Shown here one piece after another: positions 34,241 through 43,751 of a stretch of 64,000 nt of DNA. A model generated the notes under the pieces. It saw only the letters and a list, made by a program, of their open reading frames with translations. It ran no database searches and was not told the origin of the DNA. The stretch is taken from the NCBI GenBank assembly GCA_949299545.1, contig CASGAM010000041.1, positions 114,892-178,891 on the forward strand, written 5' to 3'. Numbering within the stretch: position 1 is the stretch's first letter; each line of letters opens with the position of its first letter. Source of the DNA: an uncultured Prevotellaceae bacterium. Lineage in GTDB: Bacteria; Bacteroidota; Bacteroidia; Bacteroidales; Bacteroidaceae. Position numbers and translations under genes: made by a program.

Positions 34241-35206
34241 TCAGCTGTCTTCGGATGATGACAGGGTGGCGATGTTGCGCATGAGGCCTTCGTATTTTGC
34301 ACGTTTCACGGCCGAATCCTTGAACAGTCTGCGATAGTCTTCCGGCGAGAGCTGCTGCCACCGTTCGCCGGTCATGCCGAACAGTTCTTCTGCCGGGGCG
34401 AACCATGTTTCGGTTGTTGCGGGAGCGCCTTTCAGGTGAGGGCAAGCCTTGAGACAGCGGTCGCAGCCGTAAATGTAAGGTCGGAGTTGTCCGGCGATCT
34501 GTGGGGAAAGGGTCGTTTCGCGGTTTTCGATGGTCAGGTAGCTGAGGCATGTGTTGGCGTTGAGTCCGTTTCGGCCGTCGATGGCTTGGGCAGGGCAGGC
34601 CTCGATGCAGCGGTTGCACTGTCCGCATTGGTTCGGGAGGGGGGTGTCGTAGGTGTCGGCTTCGGCATCCAGCAACAGTTCGCCGAGGAAAAAGGCGCTG
34701 CCGGCATGCGGGATGACTAACTGGGTGTGTTTCCCGATCCACCCCAATCCTGCGTGCCATGCCCAGTAACGTTCGAGCAACGGTGCCGTGTCGCAGATGG
34801 CGCGTCCGTGCAGTTGTGTGCCGTAGCGTGCCTGCAGGCGGACGAGCAGTTCGCGCAGGCGTTGTCCCACCAGCAGGTGATAATCCTTGCCGTAGGCGTA
34901 CCAGGCTATTTGGGGGTTGTGCGGCGCCAGTTCCTTTTGCGGGCGGTAGGCCATGGCCACGCTGACGATGGTGCGTGTGTTTTCCATCAACAGCCGCGGG
35001 TCGTGTCTGATTTCGCGGTAACGCTCCATGTATTGCATGCCGGCATGCCGCCCGGAATCCAGCCAGCGGTCGAAGAAGGCCGTGTGGCTTCCGTCGACTT
35101 CGGATGCAGACGACAGGCCGCAGGCGTGAAAGCCGAGGCGTCTGGCCTCTTCTTTCACGCCTGCGGCGTTGATGGTATGCGGTATGTTGTCCGTAGCGGG
35201 CTTCAT
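34241..35206 (-). CDS. queG: Epoxyqueuosine reductase
   Basis: Last step of queuosine biosynthesis: reduction of epoxyqueuosine to queuosine in tRNA, using cobalamin and two [4Fe-4S] clusters. The 321-residue protein has the N-terminal cobalamin-binding region (GFHACGLSSASEVDG, RHAGMQYMERY) and two ferredoxin-type motifs, CGQCNRCIEACPAQAI (about 190-205) and CDRCLKACPHLKGAP (near 240-255). Its length is a little under the E. coli enzyme; the C-terminal HEAT-like region is short. The start at 35206 (MKPATDNIPH) overlaps the deacetylase stop as ATGA, so the pair is translationally coupled. Confidence 0.94.
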   Translation of the reverse strand: MKPATDNIPHTINAAGVKEEARRLGFHACGLSSASEVDGSHTAFFDRWLDSGRHAGMQYMERYREIRHDPRLLMENTRTIVSVAMAYRPQKELAPHNPQIAWYAYGKDYHLLVGQRLRELLVRLQARYGTQLHGRAICDTAPLLERYWAWHAGLGWIGKHTQLVIPHAGSAFFLGELLLDAEADTYDTPLPNQCGQCNRCIEACPAQAIDGRNGLNANTCLSYLTIENRETTLSPQIAGQLRPYIYGCDRCLKACPHLKGAPATTETWFAPAEELFGMTGERWQQLSPEDYRRLFKDSAVKRAKYEGLMRNIATLSSSEDS

Positions 35207-35814
35207 TCCAGTAGTTTGAACTCGTAACCTTGTGCCTTGAGCCACTCGATGGACTCAGGGAGTGCCGTTTCTAATTTCCTGATGCTCTTCAGCGAGTCAT
35301 GGAACGTGATGATAGACCCGTTGCGGGTATATTTCCTGACGTTCCTGACGACCTGTTCGGCGGAGACGTGGCGGCTGTAGTCGCGCGTGACGACGTCCCA
35401 CATGACTACGCGGTAGTGTTTGCTCAACAACCTGAACTGTAACAGGCGCATCCAGCCGTGTGGCGGTCTGAAGAGATTGGTCTTGAGCAGGCGGTTGGCC
35501 TTTTCCGCATTGGCGATATACTCATCGTTGGAGTGCCTGAAGCCGCTGATGTGGTTGAACGTGTGGTTGCCGACGCGGTGGCCGCGGCTGACGACCATTT
35601 CGTACAGATCCGGATATTTCCGCACGTTGTCGCCCACCATGAAGAAAGTGGCTTTTACACCGTAGCGGTCTAATATGTCCAATATGTAAGGCGTGGCTTC
35701 CGGTATAGGACCGTCGTCGAATGTGAGAAAGACGGCTTTCTTTTTGCGGCTCATCCGCCACAGGGCGTGGGGATAGAGCCAGCGCAAGAAAACGTATGGT
35801 TGCTCGATAAACAT
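35203..35814 (-). CDS. Polysaccharide deacetylase (NodB) family protein
   Basis: A 203-residue NodB-homology protein of carbohydrate esterase family 4 type: TFDDGP (motif 1, metal Asp) near 30-35, GNHTFNH (motif 2, two metal His) near 82-88, RPPHGWM (motif 3) near 115, WDVVTRDY (motif 4) and ITFHDS (motif 5). All catalytic residues are present. There is no signal peptide, only a short hydrophobic aromatic N-terminus, so location is uncertain. Substrates of such enzymes include peptidoglycan and N-acetylated glycans or lipid-linked sugars. It is 10 bp after the DUF2723 gene and coupled to queG. Confidence 0.9.
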   Translation of the reverse strand: MFIEQPYVFLRWLYPHALWRMSRKKKAVFLTFDDGPIPEATPYILDILDRYGVKATFFMVGDNVRKYPDLYEMVVSRGHRVGNHTFNHISGFRHSNDEYIANAEKANRLLKTNLFRPPHGWMRLLQFRLLSKHYRVVMWDVVTRDYSRHVSAEQVVRNVRKYTRNGSIITFHDSLKSIRKLETALPESIEWLKAQGYEFKLLE

Positions 35815-35824
35815 TTTCCGAATA

Positions 35825-38800
35825 TTAGAAATTTACGCCGCGCGCCATGCACTGCTGCATGTGGTTCTGCAGTGCTGTTCGGTAGGTTCCTGCTTCGGGT
35901 GCTTTGGCTGCCTCCATAATTTTGCAGGCATCGTCAAGCACGTAGAGATGCAGCATACACTCGCGTGTGGACTGGAGCAGCCTGCGTGTATTCAGACTCA
36001 GATACCAGGTAAGGTATTCATCAGCTGTCTTTCCGACAGACGCCGCGATGTGTGCGGCCTCGGCACTTTTACCGACGGCAGCCCATGCTCTTGCCATGTC
36101 GAGCGAGCCGCCTTGCATGTTATGAGGCACGGTTGTTTCCGGAACAGCCTTTTCGGCGGCCTGCAGCACCTTGAGTGCTTTGTCGGCCTTTCCTTCTCTC
36201 AACAGTTCGTTGGCGAGGTCGGCGAAGAGCCTGCGGTGGGTGAGGCACATGCGGTAGACGGTTTCGTCGAGGTAGATATCCGGATTGTCGAGTCCGCCGA
36301 ACTTGAATTTGTTCATCAGGTTGTTGTACATGCGTTCGGTGTCTATCCGCTTGCCACTCTGTTTCGTGTCGAACGGCGTGATGCGGTAAACGAGTCCTTC
36401 CTGTACGAAGTTGTCACCGAGGTTGCCGTAGTTGTCTGCTCCGACGGTCATGGCGATATACAATGGCCGTGTCCAGTTGGCTTGTGAAATCATTTCCAGC
36501 ATCATGAGTTCGCTCTTGTAGACGGCGCGTTTGCCTTTGAGCGAGATGTGCATGACATCGGGGATGGAATCGGCTGCCATCATCATGCCTGAACGGAGTA
36601 CGGCCTCCTTGTCGATGGTTACGACCATGCTGTCGGTCGGGATAATCTGCAGGTCGGGGTTGTCGTTGAGAATCCAGTATTTGATGATGTTCTTCAATTC
36701 GTAAGGGTTCTCGCCTAAGGCCTCCTTCATGGCTTCCGGTTGGTCTTTATAGTATTCCATGACTTGCCGTAGGGCTGTCGGGTGTACCTGTATGCCTTCG
36801 CGGGTGCCGGCAACGTATTGCAGACGTGTCCAGCTGATGGGCAGTGAGGGTGATTCGTAGGCCGGCCGTTTCATTTGGTCGATGTAACAGTCTGTCTGCA
36901 GGTAGCTCAGGTTGCAGACACGTGCGTCGGTACGGAATCCCTCCGTTTCCTGATTGTACCAGAGAGGGAAGGTATCGTTGTCGCCATTGGTGAAGATGAC
37001 GGGATAACCCTCCTCATCCATGGAGTTGAGGTAATTCTGTCCGAAGTCGCGGCAAGTGTAACGCCCGCTGCGGTCGTGGTCGTCCCATGTCTGTCCAGCC
37101 ATCTGTATGGGGACGAGCAGTCCGATGACAGCTGAGATGACGGCGGCGGCCGTCTCGTTCAGTTTGAGCCGTTTCAGACCGTCGACAAGGGCGGCAATGC
37201 CGAGGCCGACCCAGATGGCGAAGGCATAGAACGAACCTGCATAGGCATAGTCGCGTTCGCGCGGTTGCAGCGGTGTCTGGTTGAGGTAGATGACGATGGC
37301 GATACCCGTCATGAAGAACAGGAAGAACACTACCCAGAACTGTCTGACACCTTCCTGGTTCTTGTAGGCTTGCCAGAAGAGGCCGATGAGACCTAACAGC
37401 AGCGGCAGGCAGTAGAACACGTTGTGTCCTTTGTTTTCTTTCAGCTCGGTAGGCAGTTTGTCCTGATCGCCGAGGCGTGCGTTGTCGATAAACGGTATGC
37501 CGGTGATCCAGTTGCCGTGTTCCAGTTCGCCATGTCCCTGAATGTCGTTCTGTCGCCCGGCAAAATTCCACATGAAATAGCGCCAGTACATGAAGTTGAG
37601 CTGATAGCTGAAGAAGAAACGCAGGTTTTCCATTTGTGTGGGAACCTTGACATTGACAATTTCTCCACACTGCTCGCAGGATACTGTTTTCCCCTTGACG
37701 CCGCCCATCCAGTCTTCATATGCCTGTGCATGGCGGTCGGAATACATTCTCGGGAAGAGCATGTTTTGGGCATAGATATATTCCATGTCATAGCGTAACA
37801 CTCTGTAAGCGTCTTTCTCGTCGGCAGAGTGCTTTTCCACGCGCTGGTAGACGGGCGCCCCTTTTTTGGATTTGGGGATGCAGTAGCCTTCGCCGGTGTT
37901 CTCCAGTTCCATGCGTGAGGTGTAGGCCTGGCCGTAGAACAGTGGGCGGGAGCCGTACTGCTCGCGGTTGAGGTATTGTCCCAGCGTGAAGACATCCTCG
38001 GGAGAGTTCTGATCCATCGGGGGATTGGAGCTGGAACGGATAACGATGACGGCGTATGTGGAATAGCCAATCATGATCATAAGCATGCAAAGGAGCGAGG
38101 TGTTCATGATGCGTGCGCTGAAGAGCGGTTGTCCGTTGATGTAGCGGGTGAGCAGCCAGCCGATGCAGGCAAGGATAACCGCGCCGATGACCAAGCTGCT
38201 CCAGCCGTAGCCGTAGAACGGTATGCCGAGCATGGCGATGGCCAGCAGGTAGGTGATGTTCATGCGCTTGCGGCTGCGCTGGGCCTGTGTCTCCCAGATG
38301 GCCCACAAAACGACGGCTATCAGGCAGAAGATGTAGACAATAAGTCCCGTGTTGAACGGCAGTTTCAACGTGTTGGTGAAGAACAGTTCAAACCAGCCAC
38401 CTACTTTCACGATGCCGGGCACAATGCCGTAAAGCACGGCGGCAACGAGGATGAAGGAACATATCAAGGCTCCCAATGAACCTTTCAACTTGGCATCGGG
38501 ATGTTTCTTATAATAGAATACCAGGACAATGGCCGGCAGACAGAGCAGGTTCAGCAGGTGGACACCGATGGAAAGTCCCGTGAGATAAGCTATCAAGACT
38601 AACCAACGGTCGCTGTGCGGCTCGTCAGCATGGTCTTCCCACTTCAATATCAGCCAAAATACGATAGCAGTGAAGAGGGATGAATAGGCATAGACTTCGC
38701 CTTCGACGGCACTGAACCAGAAAGTGTCGCTGAAAGTGTATACCAAGGCGCCGGCCAAACCGCTGGCTTCGATGGCGATGAGTTTTCCGATGGAGACTGT

Positions 38801-39142
38801 TCCGGTGTCGGTTTCTTCTTTTGTAAGGATCAGTTTTCTGGCCAAATGGGTGATGCTCCAGAACAGCAACATGATACAAGCCGCGCTGAACAATGCAGAC
38901 ATGATATTGACCATTTTGGCTACATTGGCAGGGTCGTCAGTGAACTGGGAGAACAAGTTGGCCGTCAGCATGAAGAACGGGTTGCCGGGCGGATGGCCTA
39001 TTTCAAGTTTATAGGCTGTTGTGATAAACTCCGGACAGTCCCAGAAACTGGCCGTTGGTTCTATGGTGGAGCAATATACGAAAGCGGCAATCGCAAATGT
39101 CAACCACCCCAGAACATTGTCTGCAAGTTTTAGTTGTTTCAT
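35825..39142 (-). CDS. DUF2723 (GT-C-type) integral membrane protein
   Basis: A 1105-residue membrane protein widespread in Bacteroidota. The N-terminal DUF2723 part has the hallmark ASFWDCPEFITTAYKLEIGH, then PPGNPFF, where the acidic residue in the first loop is typical of GT-C glycosyltransferases. About 12 membrane segments extend to about residue 680. A large soluble C-terminal part includes NGDNDTFPLWYNQETEGFRT and TPR-like helices near the end (LREGKADKALKVLQAAEKA). The family is classed with lipid-linked or protein O-glycosyltransferases; donor and acceptor here are unknown. It has its own -7 element and leads the operon to the deacetylase and queG. Confidence 0.9.
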   Translation of the reverse strand: MKQLKLADNVLGWLTFAIAAFVYCSTIEPTASFWDCPEFITTAYKLEIGHPPGNPFFMLTANLFSQFTDDPANVAKMVNIMSALFSAACIMLLFWSITHLARKLILTKEETDTGTVSIGKLIAIEASGLAGALVYTFSDTFWFSAVEGEVYAYSSLFTAIVFWLILKWEDHADEPHSDRWLVLIAYLTGLSIGVHLLNLLCLPAIVLVFYYKKHPDAKLKGSLGALICSFILVAAVLYGIVPGIVKVGGWFELFFTNTLKLPFNTGLIVYIFCLIAVVLWAIWETQAQRSRKRMNITYLLAIAMLGIPFYGYGWSSLVIGAVILACIGWLLTRYINGQPLFSARIMNTSLLCMLMIMIGYSTYAVIVIRSSSNPPMDQNSPEDVFTLGQYLNREQYGSRPLFYGQAYTSRMELENTGEGYCIPKSKKGAPVYQRVEKHSADEKDAYRVLRYDMEYIYAQNMLFPRMYSDRHAQAYEDWMGGVKGKTVSCEQCGEIVNVKVPTQMENLRFFFSYQLNFMYWRYFMWNFAGRQNDIQGHGELEHGNWITGIPFIDNARLGDQDKLPTELKENKGHNVFYCLPLLLGLIGLFWQAYKNQEGVRQFWVVFFLFFMTGIAIVIYLNQTPLQPRERDYAYAGSFYAFAIWVGLGIAALVDGLKRLKLNETAAAVISAVIGLLVPIQMAGQTWDDHDRSGRYTCRDFGQNYLNSMDEEGYPVIFTNGDNDTFPLWYNQETEGFRTDARVCNLSYLQTDCYIDQMKRPAYESPSLPISWTRLQYVAGTREGIQVHPTALRQVMEYYKDQPEAMKEALGENPYELKNIIKYWILNDNPDLQIIPTDSMVVTIDKEAVLRSGMMMAADSIPDVMHISLKGKRAVYKSELMMLEMISQANWTRPLYIAMTVGADNYGNLGDNFVQEGLVYRITPFDTKQSGKRIDTERMYNNLMNKFKFGGLDNPDIYLDETVYRMCLTHRRLFADLANELLREGKADKALKVLQAAEKAVPETTVPHNMQGGSLDMARAWAAVGKSAEAAHIAASVGKTADEYLTWYLSLNTRRLLQSTRECMLHLYVLDDACKIMEAAKAPEAGTYRTALQNHMQQCMARGVNF

Positions 39143-39174
39143 GTTTTAATGGTTGATAATTTTTATTTGATTTG

Positions 39175-39182
39175 CAAAATTA
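39175..39182 (-). promoter_or_regulatory. -7 promoter element for the DUF2723 gene
   Basis: TAATTTTG on the minus strand (TAnnTTTG), 32 bp before the start codon; no exact -33 seen. Confidence 0.45.
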
Positions 39183-39243
39183 GTACTTTATCTTTATTTA
39201 GTTTACAGTATTTGCCTAAAAATGAAAGATTCCTCTTTTTAAA

Positions 39244-40005
39244 TTAACGATGTTTATGTGATTTTAGTATCCTGTGCGGCATATCGCCATGACCGATGAG
39301 GTCGATGGGGCAGTTGAAGCGGGCTTCAATCCATCCGTCGGGCAGTTCGGTGTCGGGATGGTAATCCAGTGTTTCGTTGACACACGCGATGGTACGTACG
39401 TTTTGTAGGACAGCGCCGATGTCGTGGCTGACCAATATGACGGCGCTTTCACGGTTGATGTCTTCCAGCAGATGATAAAGCTGTCCTTCGAAACGTTTGT
39501 CGATATAGGTGTTCGGTTCGTCCAGGATGACAACCGACGGTTTGGAAATGACCGCCCGTCCTAACAACGCGCGTTGTACCTGTCCGCCACTGAGGGTACC
39601 GATGGGGCGGGTTGCAAGGTCTTCAATCCCCATTTGCTGCAAGACTTGCCGGGCGGCTTCGCGGTCGTCTGTCGTGTATCGGCTGAACAGTCCTTTCCGG
39701 ATACCCGAGAGGATGACTTCTTCCGTGGAAATGGGGAAATTTTTGTCGATTTTGTTATATTGTGGCAAATAGCCTATACTGATCTGCGGAACCTGTTTGC
39801 CGTCTTTAAAATAGGTGATGTTGCCGGTATCGGCTTTTTTCAGGCCGAGTATCGTTTTGATAAGCGTTGTCTTGCCACCACCGTTCGGGCCGATGATGCC
39901 CAGGAAGTCTTTCTCGCCTACCGTCAGGCAGACGTCGGTGAGCACGCGCTTCGTTCCGTAACTGACGCTGATGTGTTCAAGAGATATGACGGGTTGTGGC
40001 GACAT
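39244..40005 (-). CDS. znuC: Metal (zinc/manganese) ABC transporter ATP-binding protein
   Basis: A 253-residue cytoplasmic ATPase of the ZnuC/MntB-type. Walker A is GPNGGGKT (near 37-44), Q-loop GYLPQYNKID, signature LSGGQVQRALL, Walker B VVILDEP and switch His in LVSHDIG. The start at 40005 (MSPQPVISLEH) is preferred over an ATG at 40059 that lies inside znuA. It is 16 bp after the binding-protein gene. Unusually, no membrane permease follows: the next gene is a separately promoted DUF2723 protein. Zinc is the likeliest substrate because of the partner's His-rich loop. Confidence 0.93.
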   Translation of the reverse strand: MSPQPVISLEHISVSYGTKRVLTDVCLTVGEKDFLGIIGPNGGGKTTLIKTILGLKKADTGNITYFKDGKQVPQISIGYLPQYNKIDKNFPISTEEVILSGIRKGLFSRYTTDDREAARQVLQQMGIEDLATRPIGTLSGGQVQRALLGRAVISKPSVVILDEPNTYIDKRFEGQLYHLLEDINRESAVILVSHDIGAVLQNVRTIACVNETLDYHPDTELPDGWIEARFNCPIDLIGHGDMPHRILKSHKHR

Positions 40006-40021
40006 GATATATGGTGTTTTT

Positions 40022-40960
40022 TCAGTTGGCAGATGTGGTGTCGCTGAGAGCGTCGGCAATCGCTCTCATCTCCTGATGCCAGTCGTATGAGAGCGGATTG
40101 ATTTCGACGATCCTGGTTCCGGTTTCCCGGGCGACCAGCTCGGCATTGCTGCGGTCGAATTCCTTTTGGACGAATATGACGTTCGGTCGTTCGCTGCGGC
40201 TTGTTTTGACGAGGGCGGACATCTGTTTGGCAGTAGGCGCTTTGCCGTCTTCTTCAATTGCTATTTGCTTGAGTCCGTAGTCTTTGGCGAAATAGGTGAG
40301 GGTGGGATGGTAGATAAGAAAACTTCTGCGCGACAGATGTTCCGTGCGTTGGTGTATGTAACGGTCTGTTTCGTCTATTTCAATCAATACGCTGTCCAAG
40401 CGGGCGCGGAAGTCATCCGCATGGGTGCTGTCCGTCTGGCTGAGGGCGTTGCAGATGGCGGCGGCTATGATGCGCATGTTGCGGGGCGAAGTCCATACGT
40501 GAGGGTCGGATGTGCCGTGGTGGGAACAGATTCCGCCGGCATGGGCGGGAAGCCTGTTGTCTGTAAGTTCTTTTTCGACGTCGACAAACCGCGTGTCGGG
40601 TGCGGCAGCCTTGAGACTGCCAAGTCTGTTCGCTTCAAAGCCCAATCCGCCGATGCCGATGTAGAGCAGACTGTTTTCCAGGTCGATGATTTGTTGCGGC
40701 GTGGGTTCGTAGGTTTCGGGGCTGTTACCTTTTGTGACCATAGAGCTGACCTCAAAATAGTTACCTGCGATTTGTTCGGTGAAAAAGCGTAGCGGTTCGA
40801 TGGAAACGGTGACTTGTGGTTTGGCCTCTTCTCCGGATGGAGCAGGTTTGCATCCTGACGCCAGCAAGCATAAAGACAGGCAGGAAAGGACGAGGCACAC
40901 TGCCGGTAAGCGGAATGTGTCGCGCAGAAATGAAAAAGAGTGTGTTGTCGGATTTGTCAT
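40022..40960 (-). CDS. znuA: Zinc-type ABC transporter substrate-binding lipoprotein
   Basis: Cluster A-I metal-binding lipoprotein of 312 residues with signal CLVLSCLSLCLLASGC (lipobox A-S-G-C). Conserved elements are EPLRFFTEQIAGNYFEVSSM, GNSPETYEPTPQQ, the metal-site loop CSHHGTSDPHVWTSPRN with His residues, the second-domain YHPTLTYFAKDYGL (His and Glu/Asp ligand region) and EINPLSYDWHQEM. The His loop is short compared with enterobacterial ZnuA, so zinc versus manganese is not settled. It lies between a YqaA-like gene (11 bp) and znuC (16 bp). Confidence 0.92.
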   Translation of the reverse strand: MTNPTTHSFSFLRDTFRLPAVCLVLSCLSLCLLASGCKPAPSGEEAKPQVTVSIEPLRFFTEQIAGNYFEVSSMVTKGNSPETYEPTPQQIIDLENSLLYIGIGGLGFEANRLGSLKAAAPDTRFVDVEKELTDNRLPAHAGGICSHHGTSDPHVWTSPRNMRIIAAAICNALSQTDSTHADDFRARLDSVLIEIDETDRYIHQRTEHLSRRSFLIYHPTLTYFAKDYGLKQIAIEEDGKAPTAKQMSALVKTSRSERPNVIFVQKEFDRSNAELVARETGTRIVEINPLSYDWHQEMRAIADALSDTTSAN

Positions 40961-40971
40961 ATTTTCGGGAT

Positions 40972-41421
40972 TCAGATAAATGAAACGGCATAGATGAGGA
41001 TGGCGTAGCGGATGAATTTTCCGATAAATATGGATATGAGGCTAATCAGGGGGTTGGCACGCATGAACCCCATGGTGACGGCAATCACACTGCCCAGGAT
41101 GGGCAGAAAACAGAGGACACCCATCCATGCACCGCGGTGTTCCATCCATTTTTGTGTTTCCTCGACTTTTTCCCGTTTGACATGGAGGTATTTTTCAATC
41201 CATTCCATACGTCCGAGGCGGCCGATGCCGTAGTTGAACATGCTGCCGGCTACATTACCTGTTGTGCCCCAAATAAGTAAATCGAGAGGGCTGACACCTG
41301 CAATCTGCAAGCCGGCCATGACGGCTTCGGAACTGAAGGGGAATACGCTGCCGGCGATGAAAGCGGCAATGAACATGCCCCAGTTGCCATATTGGATCAG
41401 AAATTCTACAAATGCGTCCAT
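40972..41421 (-). CDS. YqaA-like small membrane protein (SNARE-associated/DedA superfamily)
   Basis: A 149-residue protein with four to five membrane segments. The DedA/SNARE-associated signature shows as SSEAVMAGLQIAG, then TTGNVAGSMFNYGIGRLG with the Gly/Asn-rich turn, and FLPILGSVIAVTMGFMRANP. It matches the short YqaA form. The family includes undecaprenyl-phosphate and phospholipid flippases, but YqaA itself is uncharacterised. It is directly upstream of znuA-znuC, 11 bp apart, so one transcript is probable. It is not an ABC permease. Confidence 0.85.
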   Translation of the reverse strand: MDAFVEFLIQYGNWGMFIAAFIAGSVFPFSSEAVMAGLQIAGVSPLDLLIWGTTGNVAGSMFNYGIGRLGRMEWIEKYLHVKREKVEETQKWMEHRGAWMGVLCFLPILGSVIAVTMGFMRANPLISLISIFIGKFIRYAILIYAVSFI

Positions 41422-41461
41422 ATATTATTAATTGATTTTATTGGGTGGTAGCCTTTTGAGT

Positions 41462-42403
41462 TTATATCCACATGGATAAAATGTTGAAAATGGCCATGGC
41501 AGCGAGACCGGCCAGCAGCAATTTGAACAATATGTCGCTGAAACGCGAAGTAGCAAAAGCGAAATAGTGGGACCATAAAGGTGCGCAGTTAATGATGCAT
41601 AACCCATAAAGTGTGTCGAAATATTGAGGGCAGAACGCCATAAAGAGGAATATCACGACTTGTTGGGTGAGCAGGAGGTAAAACAGCATGCGTATCTTTA
41701 TCTTGTCATTCAGACAGGTCATCAGATAATGGATACCGCTTATCAGGCTGACGATAAATATAGTCGCAAATGAGATGATGCGTTGCTCCCCCAAAGAGGT
41801 ATATTGCCCGATTTGTGGCCACGTGAAAGACGTCAGTTGTGCAAACCTTTCAGGGAAAAATGCTAATTCTCCCTGCGTTAAGTCGTAGGCTACCAAGAAC
41901 CAGTAAGGCAGCAAAAGGCCTGTTAACATGGCGGAGAAGGTTCGGATGTTGAGTGCGCGCAGGTATGCGTACGTGTAAAACACGTAGATGGGTATGAATG
42001 CCAGCAATGGCTTGAATGTCAGGCTTCCGATGCTGAGCCAAAGAAATGTGTGGAACGGTGCAACTGTGTCGTAGGATGACTGGTAACTTCTGAACATACT
42101 GTTGTAAGAAAGCAGAAAACAGCAGGAAACGAACAGAGCCTGCGGTTCTGAATGTAGAAAGCTTGCGACACCTACCAACGCCAAATAGCAGGCGGCTGTC
42201 AGCATGCTGCGGATGCGCATGAGGGCATAGCTGTTATTGGTCTCTATCCACAGGTAACAGCAGAAAGCACAGGCTATCCACCCGGACAACAATACCCAAT
42301 CATAGGATTCTTTGGCCACCCAAAGCAAGGTGGCCAAAACAGCAACGACGGGCAGTGTGAAACCGCTCGCCGCCACTTTATGTTGTAGCCTGATTTTTTT
42401 CAT
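41462..42403 (-). CDS. Conserved hypothetical integral membrane protein
   Basis: A 313-residue protein with about nine membrane segments. I do not recognise a characterised family; it resembles the uncharacterised multi-spanning proteins encoded beside purD in other Bacteroidales. Visible pieces: VATLLWVAKESYDWVLLSGW (segments 1-2), the loop RSYQSSYDTVAPFHTFLWLS, RALNIRTFSAMLTGLLLPYW, and the short cytoplasmic NDKIKIR. No charged catalytic cluster is evident. Met 42403 begins the basic MKKIRLQHK stretch ahead of segment 1; an upstream ATG at 42451 is less likely. It lies 66 bp after purD, on the same strand. Confidence 0.7.
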   Translation of the reverse strand: MKKIRLQHKVAASGFTLPVVAVLATLLWVAKESYDWVLLSGWIACAFCCYLWIETNNSYALMRIRSMLTAACYLALVGVASFLHSEPQALFVSCCFLLSYNSMFRSYQSSYDTVAPFHTFLWLSIGSLTFKPLLAFIPIYVFYTYAYLRALNIRTFSAMLTGLLLPYWFLVAYDLTQGELAFFPERFAQLTSFTWPQIGQYTSLGEQRIISFATIFIVSLISGIHYLMTCLNDKIKIRMLFYLLLTQQVVIFLFMAFCPQYFDTLYGLCIINCAPLWSHYFAFATSRFSDILFKLLLAGLAAMAIFNILSMWI

Positions 42404-42469
42404 GTGCCTTATCTCCGGACTTTGCCGTTGTGACGGTATTCTGCCTATCACTTCTCGAGAACTCGCGTA

Positions 42470-43738
42470 TTACAAGTCTCGGCCGATGTCGGAACGGAAA
42501 TATTTTTTTTCAAATTTGATTTTCTGTGCCTGGCTGAATGATTGCCGCAGTGCTTCTTCTTTGTCTTTCCCGTAAGAGCTGACAGCGATGACACGGCCAC
42601 CGGCTGTTACCACCTGGTTGCCTTTCATGGCTGTACCTGCATGGAAAACAATGCTGTCCTGCACCTCGTCGATGCCGGTGATAGGGAATCCTTTCTCGTA
42701 GGCTTCGGGATAGCCGCCGGACACTAACATGACGCAAACGGCACTCCGGTTGTCCGTTTCCAGTTCCTTTTCATTAAGGTTGCCTTCGGCAACGCCCTTG
42801 AACAATTCCACAAGGTCGCTTTTGATTCGCAACATGACGGTTTCCGTTTCCGGGTCGCCCATGCGCACGTTGTATTCAATGACCATCGGTTCGCCTTCGA
42901 CATTGATCAGGCCAAAGAAGATGAAGCCTTTATAGTCGATACCTTCTTTTGCTAAGCCGTCGACCGTCGGTCTGATGATGCGTTCTTCAACTTTCTTCAT
43001 CCAGTCTTTAGTCGCAAAGGGGACGGGAGAGACGCTGCCCATGCCGCCTGTGTTCAGCCCCGTATCGTGTTCGCCGATACGTTTGTAGTCTTTGGCTTCG
43101 GGCAGTATCTTGTAATGTTTGCCATCAGTGAGGATAAATACGGAACATTCTATGCCGCTGAGAAACTCTTCTATGACGACTGAGGCCGAAGCCTGGCCAA
43201 ACATGCCGCCAAGCATTTCCTTGAGTTCACGGCGCGCCTCGTCCAGGGTGGGGACAATCAGTACGCCTTTTCCTGCACAGAGGCCGTCGGCCTTGAGAAC
43301 GTAAGGTGCTTTCAGGGTCTCCAGAAAAGCCAGCCCATCCTGCAGGGTATCCGCCGTGAATGTCTTGTAAGCGGCTGTCGGGATGTGGTGTCTTTGCATG
43401 AATGCCTTCGCAAAATCTTTGCTGCCTTCCAGCACGGCGCCTTGTCTTGAAGGGCCGATGACAGGAATGGAGGAAAGGCGGCTGTCGGCCTTGAAAAAGT
43501 CATAGACTCCTTTTACCAACGGGTCTTCGGGGCCTACAACCACCATGTCGACCGCGTTGTCAATTACAAATGTCTTGATGGCTTCAAAATCGTCGGCTTT
43601 AATGGATACGTTTTCGCCCACGCCGGCAGTGCCGGCATTGCCCGGTGCAATGTATAGTTTTTCCACTTGCGGACTTTGGGCTATCTTCCATGCCAGCGCA
43701 TGCTCACGTCCGCCGCTGCCCAAAAGTAAAAGTTTCAT
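42470..43738 (-). CDS. purD: Phosphoribosylamine--glycine ligase
   Basis: GAR synthetase of purine synthesis: ATP-dependent joining of phosphoribosylamine and glycine. The 422 residues match the family. The N-terminus [20 protein letters not shown], the ATP-grasp motif [16 protein letters not shown], the Mg-binding [19 protein letters not shown] and the signature VRMGDPETE are intact. It lies 13 bp before the DPP-type peptidase gene in genomic order and is transcribed after it, possibly on one message. It is not linked to purE. Confidence 0.96.
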   Translation of the reverse strand: MKLLLLGSGGREHALAWKIAQSPQVEKLYIAPGNAGTAGVGENVSIKADDFEAIKTFVIDNAVDMVVVGPEDPLVKGVYDFFKADSRLSSIPVIGPSRQGAVLEGSKDFAKAFMQRHHIPTAAYKTFTADTLQDGLAFLETLKAPYVLKADGLCAGKGVLIVPTLDEARRELKEMLGGMFGQASASVVIEEFLSGIECSVFILTDGKHYKILPEAKDYKRIGEHDTGLNTGGMGSVSPVPFATKDWMKKVEERIIRPTVDGLAKEGIDYKGFIFFGLINVEGEPMVIEYNVRMGDPETETVMLRIKSDLVELFKGVAEGNLNEKELETDNRSAVCVMLVSGGYPEAYEKGFPITGIDEVQDSIVFHAGTAMKGNQVVTAGGRVIAVSSYGKDKEEALRQSFSQAQKIKFEKKYFRSDIGRDL

Positions 43739-43751
43739 ATAGGTGTCTCCT

